Assembly (NCBI GenBank): GCA_021827875.1
Contig: JAKAUA010000015.1
Coordinates: 1-22,375, forward strand
Direction: 5' to 3'
Source of the DNA: a bacterium
GTDB lineage: Bacteria > Babelota > Babeliae > Babelales > Vermiphilaceae
Length of the DNA: 22,375 bases
Shown: positions 14,673 through 22,341 of the stretch, in pieces
Layout: each line of letters starts with the position of its first letter
Numbering within the stretch: the stretch's first letter is position 1
Notes under the pieces: generated by a model
Databases searched by the model: none
What the model saw: the letters and a program-made list of their open reading frames with translations, nothing else
Told to the model about the DNA's origin: nothing
Position numbers and translations under genes: made by a program

Positions 14673-16799
14673 TCAAAGTATCGATGCATCTTCCACTATT
14701 TTACTGTATTCATTACGCTTTTTCACATCCTTAAGGACATCATACGCTGCTTGAATTTCTTTTGCTTTTTCTAGGTTTTTTTGTTTATTCTCACCGGTGC
14801 TGGCGTTGTATGCTTTGACTATTAGATCTGCTTTTTGCCTATATGCAGTGTCAATTTGATCTGTATTAGCATCGGATTGAACGCCTAAGATCTCATAATA
14901 GGTGTTTCCGCTTGGTGTTTTACCTGACTTATCAATCGTAACCGGGGTTTCAGGCTCTTCATCATTCTTTAAGATGTCGCCAATATTTTCAGCCTTGGTC
15001 GCAGGAGTCTTTCCTTTATCAGAAGGTTTTGTGGTACCTTTATCTTTGCCACCGGTAATGGCACCTACTACACCACTAACAACGCCGGCCCCTTTTTCCA
15101 CTATGTCTGCTCCTGATTTAGCAAGCTGCGCAGCGTCATATATTTTTCTGAAGGCGCTGGTTTTAATTTTGTTATATGCATCGTCTATAATTGCTTCTTG
15201 TTTTGTGTCAGTTTTGTATTGAGAAGTCGCTTGCTTTTTCTTATACGCTGCTTCGATTTCATCATCTGTAGCCTTGGTATTCACTCCTAAGATAGAATAA
15301 GCATTTGCACCTTCTTCGCTCGGTTTTGTAGCAGGAGTGCCTTTGCCAGTCGGTGGTGTTTTTCCGCCACTCACAGGCGTTTTGCCTCCTGTAGATGGTT
15401 TACTTGTTGGTTTTGGCTTTTCTTCTACGTCTTCATCTTCATCAGATTTTTTGCCGCCTTTGCCAATGCCTAATGCATCCCAAATACCGCCTTCACCTTT
15501 ATTGCCTAAGGCTTCTTTAAAAGCGGCCAAATTGGTCTCGATATTGTCAAGATTTTCTTTTGATCGCGCATCACCTTTATCAGCTTGTTCTTTGAGGCGT
15601 TTTTTTTCAAGCTTAAAAAGCTCATACGGGAACATATAAGTTGCAATATCGCCGCCATTTTCATCGGTGACCATCGAATCAAACCAACTATAGATCTTTG
15701 TTTCAAAGCTGTCACTTAAAGCGCCATTGATTAATACGGGGAATTTGATACTGTTGTTGGCTGTGTTTGTAAGATCTGTGGCTTCAAGGTTTACGCCGCC
15801 GGGGGTAAAGTTGCCCCGATTATCTTTAAAATTACCGTTGATGCGTATCTTGAATTGTTGTTTTACATCTTTTTGAGCACAGAAATCTATCTTTATGATA
15901 TTTGTTTGTTTACTGCCAATGAAATAGTAAAGATATAAGGACCATGGGCCTTCCCAACCGCCACCCTTGCAACTAGTGCCTGGTTGATCTTGGCTTGCCA
16001 TAATTGCAACGCGATGAATAGCTATGTTGGTTAGTTTTTTTTCTATAGACTCTTTTTTTTCTAATATTGGTTCTAACTTCTTCCATAGAGCATCGGTTTT
16101 TTGGTATTGAGCATCATATTCTGCGCGCTTCGTTGTGTTTTTTGGTGGACATGTATTCAGAATACTCTTGTTGCGTTCTTCATTATATGCCCCCGATGCG
16201 ATGTTGTATTGACCTACTACACTGGCATAATCAGTTAAAAGTTGAGTATATTCTTGCAATGCCTGTAAAAATGCAGGCTTAGTTTTAACTGAGTTGGTTG
16301 TCTTATCGAACTCATAGTATTCCATAGGTAATAATTCAATAAGCTTTGTTTCAAATGCATTAAGACCATATTTGTCTGTTAATTCTTTGCCAACAACATT
16401 TAATGCTTCGTCAAGAATGGCCGAGCCTACTTTGGCAGCCGCTCCAACACGTGGGTCTACCATCCCTGCAATAGAAGCAATACCATCGAGCATGGGACCG
16501 GCACTCAAAGTTATGTCGGCCTGCGGTACTGAAAGTTCTTCATTAATATAGGCTTCGCCGCCATCAGCAGGTTTAACATCCTTTTGAGTACGTACAACAA
16601 CTGGCTTGCCATTTGCGGCATCGGGATCTTTGGTTATTTTTGTGAAGATTACCGCGTATCTTTTTGGTGCATCACCAATTACTGAAACAGCCCATGGCTT
16701 GTCTTTTACCCAATTCGGTACTTTTAAACTCATGACAGCCTGGGCATGTTGACCAATGAGAGTCAGTAATGCAAGACTTATGATTTGTATGCGTTTCAT
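14673..16799 (-). CDS. secreted protein with two HPD-less J-like domains
   Basis: 708 residues with a signal peptide (MKRIQIISLALLTLIGQHAQA, cleavage near 21). The large middle part (about 22-445) is of unknown fold; it includes helical charged stretches (KLEPILEKKESIEKKL) and a beta-like section (KIRINGNFKDNRGNFTPGGV) with three Cys. Residues ~451-497 are a low-complexity linker of acidic residues then Lys, Pro, Gly and Thr. Two J-domain-like segments follow: 499-556 (AYSILGVNTKATDDEIEAAY) and 632-701 (TYYEILGVQSDANTDQIDTA), separated by a Gly/Lys/Thr linker. Both keep the YxILGV...D.I..AY pattern but neither has the HPD tripeptide. TAGGAG 9 bases upstream supports the start. It begins 12 bases after the 471-residue gene, so they form an operon. 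Confidence 0.75.
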   Translation of the reverse strand: MKRIQIISLALLTLIGQHAQAVMSLKVPNWVKDKPWAVSVIGDAPKRYAVIFTKITKDPDAANGKPVVVRTQKDVKPADGGEAYINEELSVPQADITLSAGPMLDGIASIAGMVDPRVGAAAKVGSAILDEALNVVGKELTDKYGLNAFETKLIELLPMEYYEFDKTTNSVKTKPAFLQALQEYTQLLTDYASVVGQYNIASGAYNEERNKSILNTCPPKNTTKRAEYDAQYQKTDALWKKLEPILEKKESIEKKLTNIAIHRVAIMASQDQPGTSCKGGGWEGPWSLYLYYFIGSKQTNIIKIDFCAQKDVKQQFKIRINGNFKDNRGNFTPGGVNLEATDLTNTANNSIKFPVLINGALSDSFETKIYSWFDSMVTDENGGDIATYMFPYELFKLEKKRLKEQADKGDARSKENLDNIETNLAAFKEALGNKGEGGIWDALGIGKGGKKSDEDEDVEEKPKPTSKPSTGGKTPVSGGKTPPTGKGTPATKPSEEGANAYSILGVNTKATDDEIEAAYKKKQATSQYKTDTKQEAIIDDAYNKIKTSAFRKIYDAAQLAKSGADIVEKGAGVVSGVVGAITGGKDKGTTKPSDKGKTPATKAENIGDILKNDEEPETPVTIDKSGKTPSGNTYYEILGVQSDANTDQIDTAYRQKADLIVKAYNASTGENKQKNLEKAKEIQAAYDVLKDVKKRNEYSKIVEDASIL

Positions 16800-16811
16800 G
16801 TTTTATTACTC

Positions 16812-18227
16812 CTAATTTTTAATTTCTAATACGGTTTCATAAGGAGCCGGCGAAAGATCTAGCTTTATACCGTCTTTTGTGGGATCTTTGCTTATAATAA
16901 GTTTGTAATATCCAAATTGTGGGTTAGTATTGGGCGCAGCAACTTTTTGATACGCTGTGCATGTTTGAGTGGATTTGCCATAGGCACATTTTTGTATATA
17001 AGTTTCCCCTTTTTGATTATCAAAAGTGAAGATTCTAAAAGAAGCATCATCCACTACATATTGAGTGTCATCGATACCCGGCATCAGGTCCTTAAGAGAT
17101 GACTCTCCTAAGAGGTCCGACATTTCCGATGTGTAGAGTGATTTCAACTCATCCATCATTCCTTTTGTACTTCCTTCAAAAGGAATACCTTGGTTATAAG
17201 AAAATTCTGCTGATCCTGCAGTACGCAAAATTGGCATTATGCGTGGAAGTGGCTTTGGACATGTTGGGTCCGGGGCATATAAGGCGCATAGTTTAATTGC
17301 AGATACTTGGTCCCTCGGTTTGAAATTAGCTGAGGGAACAGTCGGAATCCATGCCATAACCCAGGGAGTAGCGCTCCACGGCGGTAATAGCTTCTTAAAA
17401 TCTCCTCCGGTACCTTCACGTATGTCACGTATGATGTTGATGATGTAAGGACTATTGTTATATATGTGCACAATATTATCACATCCCTTTTTTGGTAGCA
17501 TGTTTAGTGTAATCTTATCACCCATCCATGCAGGATTACCCTGCATTACTTTTAATCCCGTATATCCTTTTTCAGGACCTGTTTCCCAAACATGGGTAAA
17601 TTGCTTTGGTGTTTTTTCAGGTTCATCAGCAGGATTTTCTATTAATGTATCGTCCCATGGTGCCTTGGTCGTAGTCCAGGGTGCTACACCAAAGAGAAAA
17701 GGTAATCCGCTAACACCCGTGGTAGTCCCATACTTGGGATTATTGGCAAGTGCAAGCAGCACGTTTTGCCATTCAAAGGAATCACCGCTTTTAGAAAATG
17801 CATTTTTTGCCAATGTTACGCAGCAGGTTTTTGCATCATTTTTATTAAACTGTGTTAGCCAGGCTTGTATAACTTTGGTGCCGGTTCCACATTTTTGTCC
17901 CTTGAGGTCTTGCTCTTCGGCAGTTAGTTCCTTAATTTCGATGGTATAAGGTTTTCCTTCATTAATAGCTTTATCGGGATAGGTTATAGTAACGGTGACA
18001 GGCAATTTAAGATCTTTGAACGTTTTTATCTTTGCGCCCACCATAGGGTCGGTAATGGGTATGCCAGTATATTCTGTTCCAGCAATAGATATTATAGGTG
18101 CTTTGATTCCCGCGTGAGCATCGGTTCTATTACTGATACCAATTAAGCGTGTAATACCGTGCGTGGTGCTGATCGCCATAAGGGCGATTGCACAGACTAT
18201 TTTTTTGACGAGTGACATTATTTTCAT
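16812..18227 (-). CDS. large secreted protein, unknown function
   Basis: 471 residues. The N-terminus is a signal peptide (MKIMSLVKKIVCAIALMAIS, probable cleavage after about residue 24, before ITRLIG). The mature protein has eight Cys (for example KGQKCG, KTCC, KGCDN, PTCPK, QKCAYG), suggesting disulfides and a periplasmic or extracellular location. It is rich in Pro, Gly and Trp in the middle (PFLFGVAPWTTTKAPWDD). An element VHIYNNSPYIINII resembles the N-x-S motifs of other secreted proteins here. I recognise no known domain. AAGGAT 4-5 bases before the ATG supports this start. It is the first gene of a pair with the 708-residue protein. Confidence 0.7.
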   Translation of the reverse strand: MKIMSLVKKIVCAIALMAISTTHGITRLIGISNRTDAHAGIKAPIISIAGTEYTGIPITDPMVGAKIKTFKDLKLPVTVTITYPDKAINEGKPYTIEIKELTAEEQDLKGQKCGTGTKVIQAWLTQFNKNDAKTCCVTLAKNAFSKSGDSFEWQNVLLALANNPKYGTTTGVSGLPFLFGVAPWTTTKAPWDDTLIENPADEPEKTPKQFTHVWETGPEKGYTGLKVMQGNPAWMGDKITLNMLPKKGCDNIVHIYNNSPYIINIIRDIREGTGGDFKKLLPPWSATPWVMAWIPTVPSANFKPRDQVSAIKLCALYAPDPTCPKPLPRIMPILRTAGSAEFSYNQGIPFEGSTKGMMDELKSLYTSEMSDLLGESSLKDLMPGIDDTQYVVDDASFRIFTFDNQKGETYIQKCAYGKSTQTCTAYQKVAAPNTNPQFGYYKLIISKDPTKDGIKLDLSPAPYETVLEIKN

Positions 18228-18241
18228 GGTAATCCTTGTTT

Positions 18242-18270
18242 AAAAAGCAGGGGCTTAAAAAAAGCCCCCG
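18242..18270 (-). terminator. Rho-independent terminator after the 125-residue secreted gene
   Basis: On the minus strand GGGGGCTT pairs with AAGCCCC around a T-rich loop, followed by TGCTTTTT. It separates the small secreted gene from the two-gene operon downstream; partial read-through is possible because the next start lies only about 15 bases further. Confidence 0.75.
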
Positions 18271-18315
18271 AAATTTACTTATATTCAAACAATAATGGCT
18301 ACTAATCAGCGCCTC

Positions 18316-18693
18316 TTACTTGAGAGGTGATATACCACTCACCATCATCGGTACGATATACACTAAGCTGTCTATTACCGCTTCATTATTAACATTGTCT
18401 TCAAGCACTGGTATAAATTTACCATCGCCCATATCAGCAAAAATATCATAACGGAAGCGAAGATTTGCTAGACCCTCATGGGTGAAAAATTCTCCCGGTG
18501 TTCTCCCTTTTATTGCCGGGATCACTGGCGATTTTTCCCAATCAGCATTGATGTCACCAAGGTACCCTACGCCATGGAGCGCTGCACGGAATTTGATTGG
18601 ATAACTGGTATAATTAAGCACGCGGGTCCATGCCATAATCTGGCCGCCGGCTGTAAGCGCAAGGAGCGCAAAAGCGAATTTTAACTTATTCAT
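18316..18693 (-). CDS. small secreted protein, unknown function
   Basis: 125 residues with a clear signal peptide (MNKLKFAFALLALTAGGQIMA, cleavage near 21). The mature ~104 residues begin WTRVLNYTSYPIKFRAALHG, a beta-hairpin-like opening that resembles the N-x-S/T modules in the other secreted proteins of the window. The rest alternates short strands and acidic loops (YDIFADMGDGKFIPVLEDN) and there is no Cys in the mature part. I recognise no family. AAGGTGG about 8 bases upstream is a strong ribosome-binding site. It is followed by its own terminator and lies divergent from the 133-residue gene; the ~250-base gap between them must hold both promoters. Confidence 0.7.
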   Translation of the reverse strand: MNKLKFAFALLALTAGGQIMAWTRVLNYTSYPIKFRAALHGVGYLGDINADWEKSPVIPAIKGRTPGEFFTHEGLANLRFRYDIFADMGDGKFIPVLEDNVNNEAVIDSLVYIVPMMVSGISPLK

Positions 18694-18941
18694 AATATCC
18701 CCACCTTTTTAAGTTGATATATTAATACTTTTCATATTCAAATTATCAATTTGTAATTGTGGCGCGCAATGCATTGTAATAAATGGTGTTAAAATGCGCT
18801 AAAATAAATAAAAATCAGCTCTCTGTTCTGCTGCGCAAAGAATGACTATTTTTGAGGAGGTTATTGTATTCTTTTTGCGCTGATTGTTAGAGTAATAATG
18901 CGGTAAATCAAAAAATTGTACTTTCAGAGAAAGGAAATTGT

Positions 18942-19343
18942 ATGAATAATAAGATATATATTCTTCTGATGGGTATGGCTATTATTACTCAAATAGGCGC
19001 TATGGATGAAGCTAAAAAGTCTCTAATGGGCAAGAGCGAAGCGAAAGAAATGATAGATGACAATAATCGCTTAGTACGTATTGATGCGCAAGGGAAAGTC
19101 GTGCAAGAATCGCATGGCCAAGAATTTCTACTATATCGCATTAATAATGACTATATTTTACCTTCCGCAGCTGCTACAACGGGTGTACTGGCATTTGCTT
19201 CTCTGCTTACGATGGACCCATCACTTATCACTGCGGCAGGCATTTCAGGGGTGTTTTCATTTACGAGTGGTCTTGTTAGAGGAACGCAAATGGTTGAAAA
19301 TCGTTGTAAAAGATGTCTCCCAACTGAAGATGACGGTGTATAA
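18942..19343 (+). CDS. small exported protein with C-terminal membrane segments
   Basis: 133 residues with a signal peptide (MNNKIYILLMGMAIITQIGA, cleavage before MDEA). A charged region follows (KKSLMGKSEAKEMIDDNNRL), then two hydrophobic segments at about 73-92 and 95-113 (ILPSAAATTGVLAFASLLTM and LITAAGISGVFSFTSGLV) joined by a short turn, a helical-hairpin layout. The C-terminus has a CKRC pair. No known family is recognised. AAAGGAAATTGT upstream supports the start. A strong terminator follows within 30 bases, so it is a single-gene transcript. Confidence 0.65.
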   Translation: MNNKIYILLMGMAIITQIGAMDEAKKSLMGKSEAKEMIDDNNRLVRIDAQGKVVQESHGQEFLLYRINNDYILPSAAATTGVLAFASLLTMDPSLITAAGISGVFSFTSGLVRGTQMVENRCKRCLPTEDDGV

Positions 19344-19369
19344 AGCACAATAGCTTAAAAAATTATTGT

Positions 19370-19397
19370 GGGCAGATTTAGGTCTGCCCTTTTTTTA
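19370..19397 (+). terminator. Rho-independent terminator after the 133-residue gene
   Basis: GGGCAGA pairs with TCTGCCC around a TTTAGG loop, followed by seven T residues. A textbook terminator about 27 bases after the stop. Confidence 0.92.
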
Positions 19398-19757
19398 TTG
19401 TCGACCATCATTTTTTGTGCTGAATGTATGCCATTTTTTATACATAGAAAGTGGTATATAGCTTTTTTTAAATATGATATAATAAATTCCATGAAAAAAT
19501 TTAAAAAAGTAAAATTCCTTATGCCAGGGCAGAACTCGGTTCAGGATCCAGTTTTGTAATAACTGGGTCTTACTTATGACTTCAACACAGAATAAAAGAA
19601 TATAGGGAATAATTTATATAAACAATATTTACAGATGGATCCTGAAACAAGTTCAGGATGACAATTGTAGGCCAAGGTATTTTATTCTTATATTTCGTTA
19701 TGGCTTGATCAGATAAGATTTGATTTAGACTTGCTACGTATTATCAGAGAATCATAG
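19398..19757. other. gene-free stretch before mnmA
   Basis: AT-rich DNA with no convincing gene. It contains a partner pair of the GIY-YIG-element repeats (19527-19663) and presumably the mnmA promoter, which I cannot place. A TATAAT-like string occurs near 19480 but lacks a suitable -35. Confidence 0.5.
19527..19663. repeat. inverted-repeat pair related to the GIY-YIG element, without the nuclease gene
   Basis: The right end 19636-19663 is identical over 28 bases to the right end of the 14122-14482 element. The left end 19527-19550 is a diverged inverted copy (CAGAACTCGGTTCAGGATCC). The 85 bases between them are AT-rich without a GIY-YIG ORF. Either an empty non-autonomous copy or a deletion remnant. 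Confidence 0.65.
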
Positions 19758-20840
19758 ATGAAAATAGCAGTATTAGTTTCCGGCGGTGTTGATAGTTCTG
19801 TTGCCTTGCGCCTGTTAAAGGACCAAGGGCATGAGCTGACCGCCTTTTATTTAAAAATTTGGCTCGAAGATGAGACATCTTTCTTGGGTACCTGCCCATG
19901 GGAAGATGATCTTGCCTATGTGCGCGCCGTGTGCGAACAAGCCGGTGTGCCATTAGAGGTTGTATCTCTACAAAAGGAGTATTGGGAACAGGTAGTGTCT
20001 TATACTATTGCAGAAGTTAAGGCAGGACGCACCCCAAATCCTGACGTATTATGCAACCAACGCATAAAATTTGGCATGTTTTATGAAAAAATAGATGATT
20101 CATTTGATAAGGTTGCTAGTGGACACTATGCCCAAGTAGTAGAAGAAGATGGCGTTTTTACGCTACTGCGAGCACCGGACCCTATCAAGGACCAAACCTA
20201 TTTCTTATCTTTCTTAAGTCAAAAGCAGCTATCGCGCGCATTGTTCCCTATCGGGCATTTGCGCAAAGAACAGGTAAGAGAGCTGGCGCAGCAGTATAAT
20301 TTGCCTAACCAAGCGCGCAAAGACAGCCAGGGCATCTGCTTTTTGGGCAAAATTAAATTCTCTGATTTTATTGCACACTATCTGGGTGAAAAACAAGGCG
20401 ATCTTGTTGAATATGAAACAGGCAAAATAGTCGGTAAGCATAAAGGCTTTTGGTATCACACCATTGGCCAGCGCCAAGGATTGGGTCTTGCGGGTGGGCC
20501 ATGGTACGTGGCTCACAAAGATAGTGCACGCAATATTGTCTATATTTCTCGTGATTATTATGCCGAAGATAAAATACGAGATCGCTTTACGGTAGAAGAT
20601 TGCCGTTGGCTTACTCGTGCACCGGAGAAAAAGCAGATACAAGTAAAATTGCGACACGGTGCAGTACTCTACGATTGCCTTTTTAAATCTTTACCAAACA
20701 ACCAAGCAGAAATTGTGTTGAGCGAACGTGACCAGGGAATTGCACCAGGGCAATTTGCTGTCTTTTATGACGGCGAGGTGTGCCTGGGGGCAGGGGTGAT
20801 ATCCCAATGCCCCGCCGCGGGGCATGGCGCCAAGGGATAG
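19758..20840 (+). CDS. mnmA: tRNA-specific 2-thiouridylase
   Basis: 360 residues, normal length. MnmA adds sulfur to U34 of tRNAs for Lys, Glu and Gln. The PP-loop motif SGGVDSS is at 8-14. The catalytic nucleophile lies in NPDVLCNQRIKF (C99) and the second sulfur-transfer Cys in DSQGICFLG (C194), both present. SGHYAQVV, DQTYFLSFL and GFWYHTIGQRQGLGLAGGPW are further conserved segments leading to the C-terminal barrel. No strong ribosome-binding site precedes the ATG, but the N-terminus MKIAVLVSGG is exactly as expected. It is transcribed alone, with structured repeats downstream. The sulfur relay partners are not in the window. Confidence 0.96.
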   Translation: MKIAVLVSGGVDSSVALRLLKDQGHELTAFYLKIWLEDETSFLGTCPWEDDLAYVRAVCEQAGVPLEVVSLQKEYWEQVVSYTIAEVKAGRTPNPDVLCNQRIKFGMFYEKIDDSFDKVASGHYAQVVEEDGVFTLLRAPDPIKDQTYFLSFLSQKQLSRALFPIGHLRKEQVRELAQQYNLPNQARKDSQGICFLGKIKFSDFIAHYLGEKQGDLVEYETGKIVGKHKGFWYHTIGQRQGLGLAGGPWYVAHKDSARNIVYISRDYYAEDKIRDRFTVEDCRWLTRAPEKKQIQVKLRHGAVLYDCLFKSLPNNQAEIVLSERDQGIAPGQFAVFYDGEVCLGAGVISQCPAAGHGAKG

Positions 20841-20882
20841 TCATCCCTTTGGAAACCTCAAAGCATATTTAAAATTTTATAT

Positions 20883-21052
20883 TGCCCTTGCGCAGGGCGA
20901 GCGGCAAGCGGTGTCCTTGTCGACACCCTTGCAACCCGGACAATTAAGACCAAGGTCTTAATAATTCCTTTCTCACGTTTTAATGTCGGCCACACACAAT
21001 TTCCGAAAGAAATTGCTACGGGCCGCCTAAAACTACCGGAAATTAATTTTAT
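20883..21052 (+). repeat. structured repeat element, copy 2
   Basis: Same four hairpins as copy 1. P1 is GCCCT/AGGGC (20884-20888 with 20894-20898). P2 is GCAAG plus GGTGTC pairing with GACACC plus CTTGC (20904-20915 with 20922-20932), with one bulged C and a 6-nt loop. P3 is TTAAGACC/GGTCTTAA (20944-20951 with 20954-20961). P4 is CAATTTC/GAAATTG (20997-21003 with 21009-21015). The tail GCTACGG...AACTACCGGAA is shared with copy 1. P2, P3 and P4 differ in sequence from copy 1 but stay paired. Confidence 0.7.
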
Positions 21053-21116
21053 TGATTGATAAATGGCAGGTGCATTCGATAAGTTCAATAAAGATAAAAT
21101 CTGATTAGCGTCGTTG

Positions 21117-21261
21117 AGGGCCATTAAGAAACTTTTCTTAAAAGTTTCGTGTGGTCGAATCGACGTGGTCCAAGGGAATTCTTAAAACCGTAGGTTGTAA
21201 GTGCCCGAGATGCAAGAGTGGTGGCAAAACCACATCTTGCCGCTTGCCCCGCAGAGGGGCA
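21117..21261 (-). repeat. structured repeat element, copy 3 (inverted)
   Basis: Read on the minus strand, P1 is GCCCC/GGGGC (21246-21250 with 21256-21260). P2 is GCAAGA plus GTGGT pairing with ACCAC plus TCTTGC (21212-21222 with 21229-21240), with one bulge and a 6-nt loop. P3 is a 9-bp stem with one mismatch (21181-21189 with 21193-21201). P4 is GAAACTTTT/AAAAGTTTC (21128-21136 with 21140-21148). The linker before P4 reads CCACACG, matching CCACACA in copy 2. The outer limit after P4 is uncertain. Confidence 0.65.
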
Positions 21262-21397
21262 GAAAAGTTTTTTGGCGAGCACCCATTCTGGCGCATATCT
21301 TCGCGCAGGGGATAAAAATCTTCTCTTTTAAGGTTGTTCCTTTATACTGACAAAAGTACCGTTTATCTACTTCTTTCATTGATATTGGCTTGTTAGT

Positions 21398-22003
21398 ATG
21401 TTCAAATTAAAATTTTCTTTCTTCAAAAAATTTCCTAAAAAAGAAAAACGCATTACCATTTCCACGATGCTCACTATTGCACGCATTGTTATGACACCGC
21501 TTGTCGTCTGGGCAATGGTAGCAGGAAAATGGAATTATGCTTTTTGGTTGTTTGTATGCGCCGCTATTACCGATACTCTTGATGGCAATTTGGCGCGTTG
21601 GCGCAATGAGCAAACATTACTGGGCGCATGGCTTGATCCCATCGCAGATAAGATTCTTACGTTATCATGTTTTTTTACCTTAGCATTTCAACATAGACCA
21701 TTGCTTGCTATACCTGTCTGGTTTGTAGTTATTATTCTTATTCGTGAGTTGGTGGTAGTACTTGGTGTTGGCATTTTGTATATGTTGCGCGGTTTTATGC
21801 AGGTACAGCCGACTGTTATGAGCAAAATTACTACATTAATACAAATTCTTTTTTTGGCATGGCTTTTTGCCTGTAACTTTTTTAATTGGATGCCAATAAA
21901 AACCTATTATGCAGTGTTTTCTGTCATGGTTGGTTTTGTCATACTTTCATTGTTGCAATATGTGCGTATGGGAGTAGTTTTATTTCAAAGGAGCCGTGTA
22001 TGA
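21398..22003 (+). CDS. pgsA: CDP-diacylglycerol--glycerol-3-phosphate 3-phosphatidyltransferase-like enzyme
   Basis: 201 residues; a CDP-alcohol phosphatidyltransferase of the inner membrane. The family signature is complete: D59-x2-D62-G63-x2-A66-R67-x8-G76-x3-D80-x3-D84, visible in DTLDGNLARWRNEQ and GAWLDPIADK. Hydrophobic segments before and after it (for example LVVWAMVAGKWNYAFWLFVC and IPVWFVVIILIRELVVVLGV) fit the six-helix fold. The pattern and length best match PgsA, the committed step of phosphatidylglycerol synthesis, though related enzymes share the motif. The N-terminus has an unusually basic, Phe-rich stretch (MFKLKFSFFKKFPKKEKR). Its stop overlaps the next start (ATGA), indicating translational coupling. 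Confidence 0.88.
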   Translation: MFKLKFSFFKKFPKKEKRITISTMLTIARIVMTPLVVWAMVAGKWNYAFWLFVCAAITDTLDGNLARWRNEQTLLGAWLDPIADKILTLSCFFTLAFQHRPLLAIPVWFVVIILIRELVVVLGVGILYMLRGFMQVQPTVMSKITTLIQILFLAWLFACNFFNWMPIKTYYAVFSVMVGFVILSLLQYVRMGVVLFQRSRV

Positions 22004-22341
22004 AGCGTGCGAATATTTTATTCGTTTTCTTTGTTTTATTTTCCTATGCATCATGCGCAGTAACTGATGAAGAATTTATCATCGTGCCAAAAAAAAGTGT
22101 GGTAACTTCAATTAGTTCTTTAAAAGAAGAGTGTGCGCAAGAATCGGCATATGCATTGCAAAAGGGAATAAATATTAACAAAAAGATTGCTGATCAAGTT
22201 ATTATGATTTTTGAAGGTGAAAAATTAACAAAAACAGAATTAGAAGCTGTCTTAGATGATCTAGCCTTTATTAACAAACAACTTGATGCTATTGAAAGAA
22301 AATTAGCAACAACTCACAAGAGACAAGTAACAAAAAAGTAG
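22000..22341 (+). CDS. small exported helical protein, unknown function
   Basis: 113 residues from the ATG at 22000, which overlaps the pgsA stop by four bases and has AAAGGAG 8 bases upstream. An earlier in-frame ATG inside pgsA is unlikely to be used. The N-terminus is a signal peptide (MKRANILFVFFVLFSYASCA); the Cys at 19 could be a lipidation site but the lipobox is imperfect. The mature part is charged and probably helical, with a likely coiled-coil stretch around 55-105 (LTKTELEAVLDDLAFINKQL). No family is recognised. Co-transcribed with pgsA. Confidence 0.7.
   Translation: MKRANILFVFFVLFSYASCAVTDEEFIIVPKKSVVTSISSLKEECAQESAYALQKGININKKIADQVIMIFEGEKLTKTELEAVLDDLAFINKQLDAIERKLATTHKRQVTKK

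Larger units (their letters stand above)
20841..21397. other. gene-free stretch between mnmA and pgsA
   Basis: 557 bases with no convincing protein gene. Two copies of the structured repeat lie here in opposite orientation (20883-21052 and about 21117-21261). The remaining ~135 bases before pgsA are AT-rich and should hold its promoter; a TATACT near 21342 is a possible -10 without a good -35. Confidence 0.6.

Noticed and set aside
19491..19559. 22-codon ORF beginning MKKFKKVKFL
   Set aside because: Ends inside the palindromic repeat at 19527-19550 and has no sign of a real gene.
21105..21262. T-box or other known riboswitch in the structured repeat upstream of pgsA
   Set aside because: GTGGTCC near 21165 vaguely recalls a T-box bulge, but the conserved AGGGTGGNACCGCG motif and an adjacent terminator are absent.
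20858..21379. Minus-strand ORFs at 20858-21124 and 21182-21379
   Set aside because: They run across the hairpins of structured copies 2 and 3, have biased composition, no ribosome-binding site and no protein-like conservation between copies.
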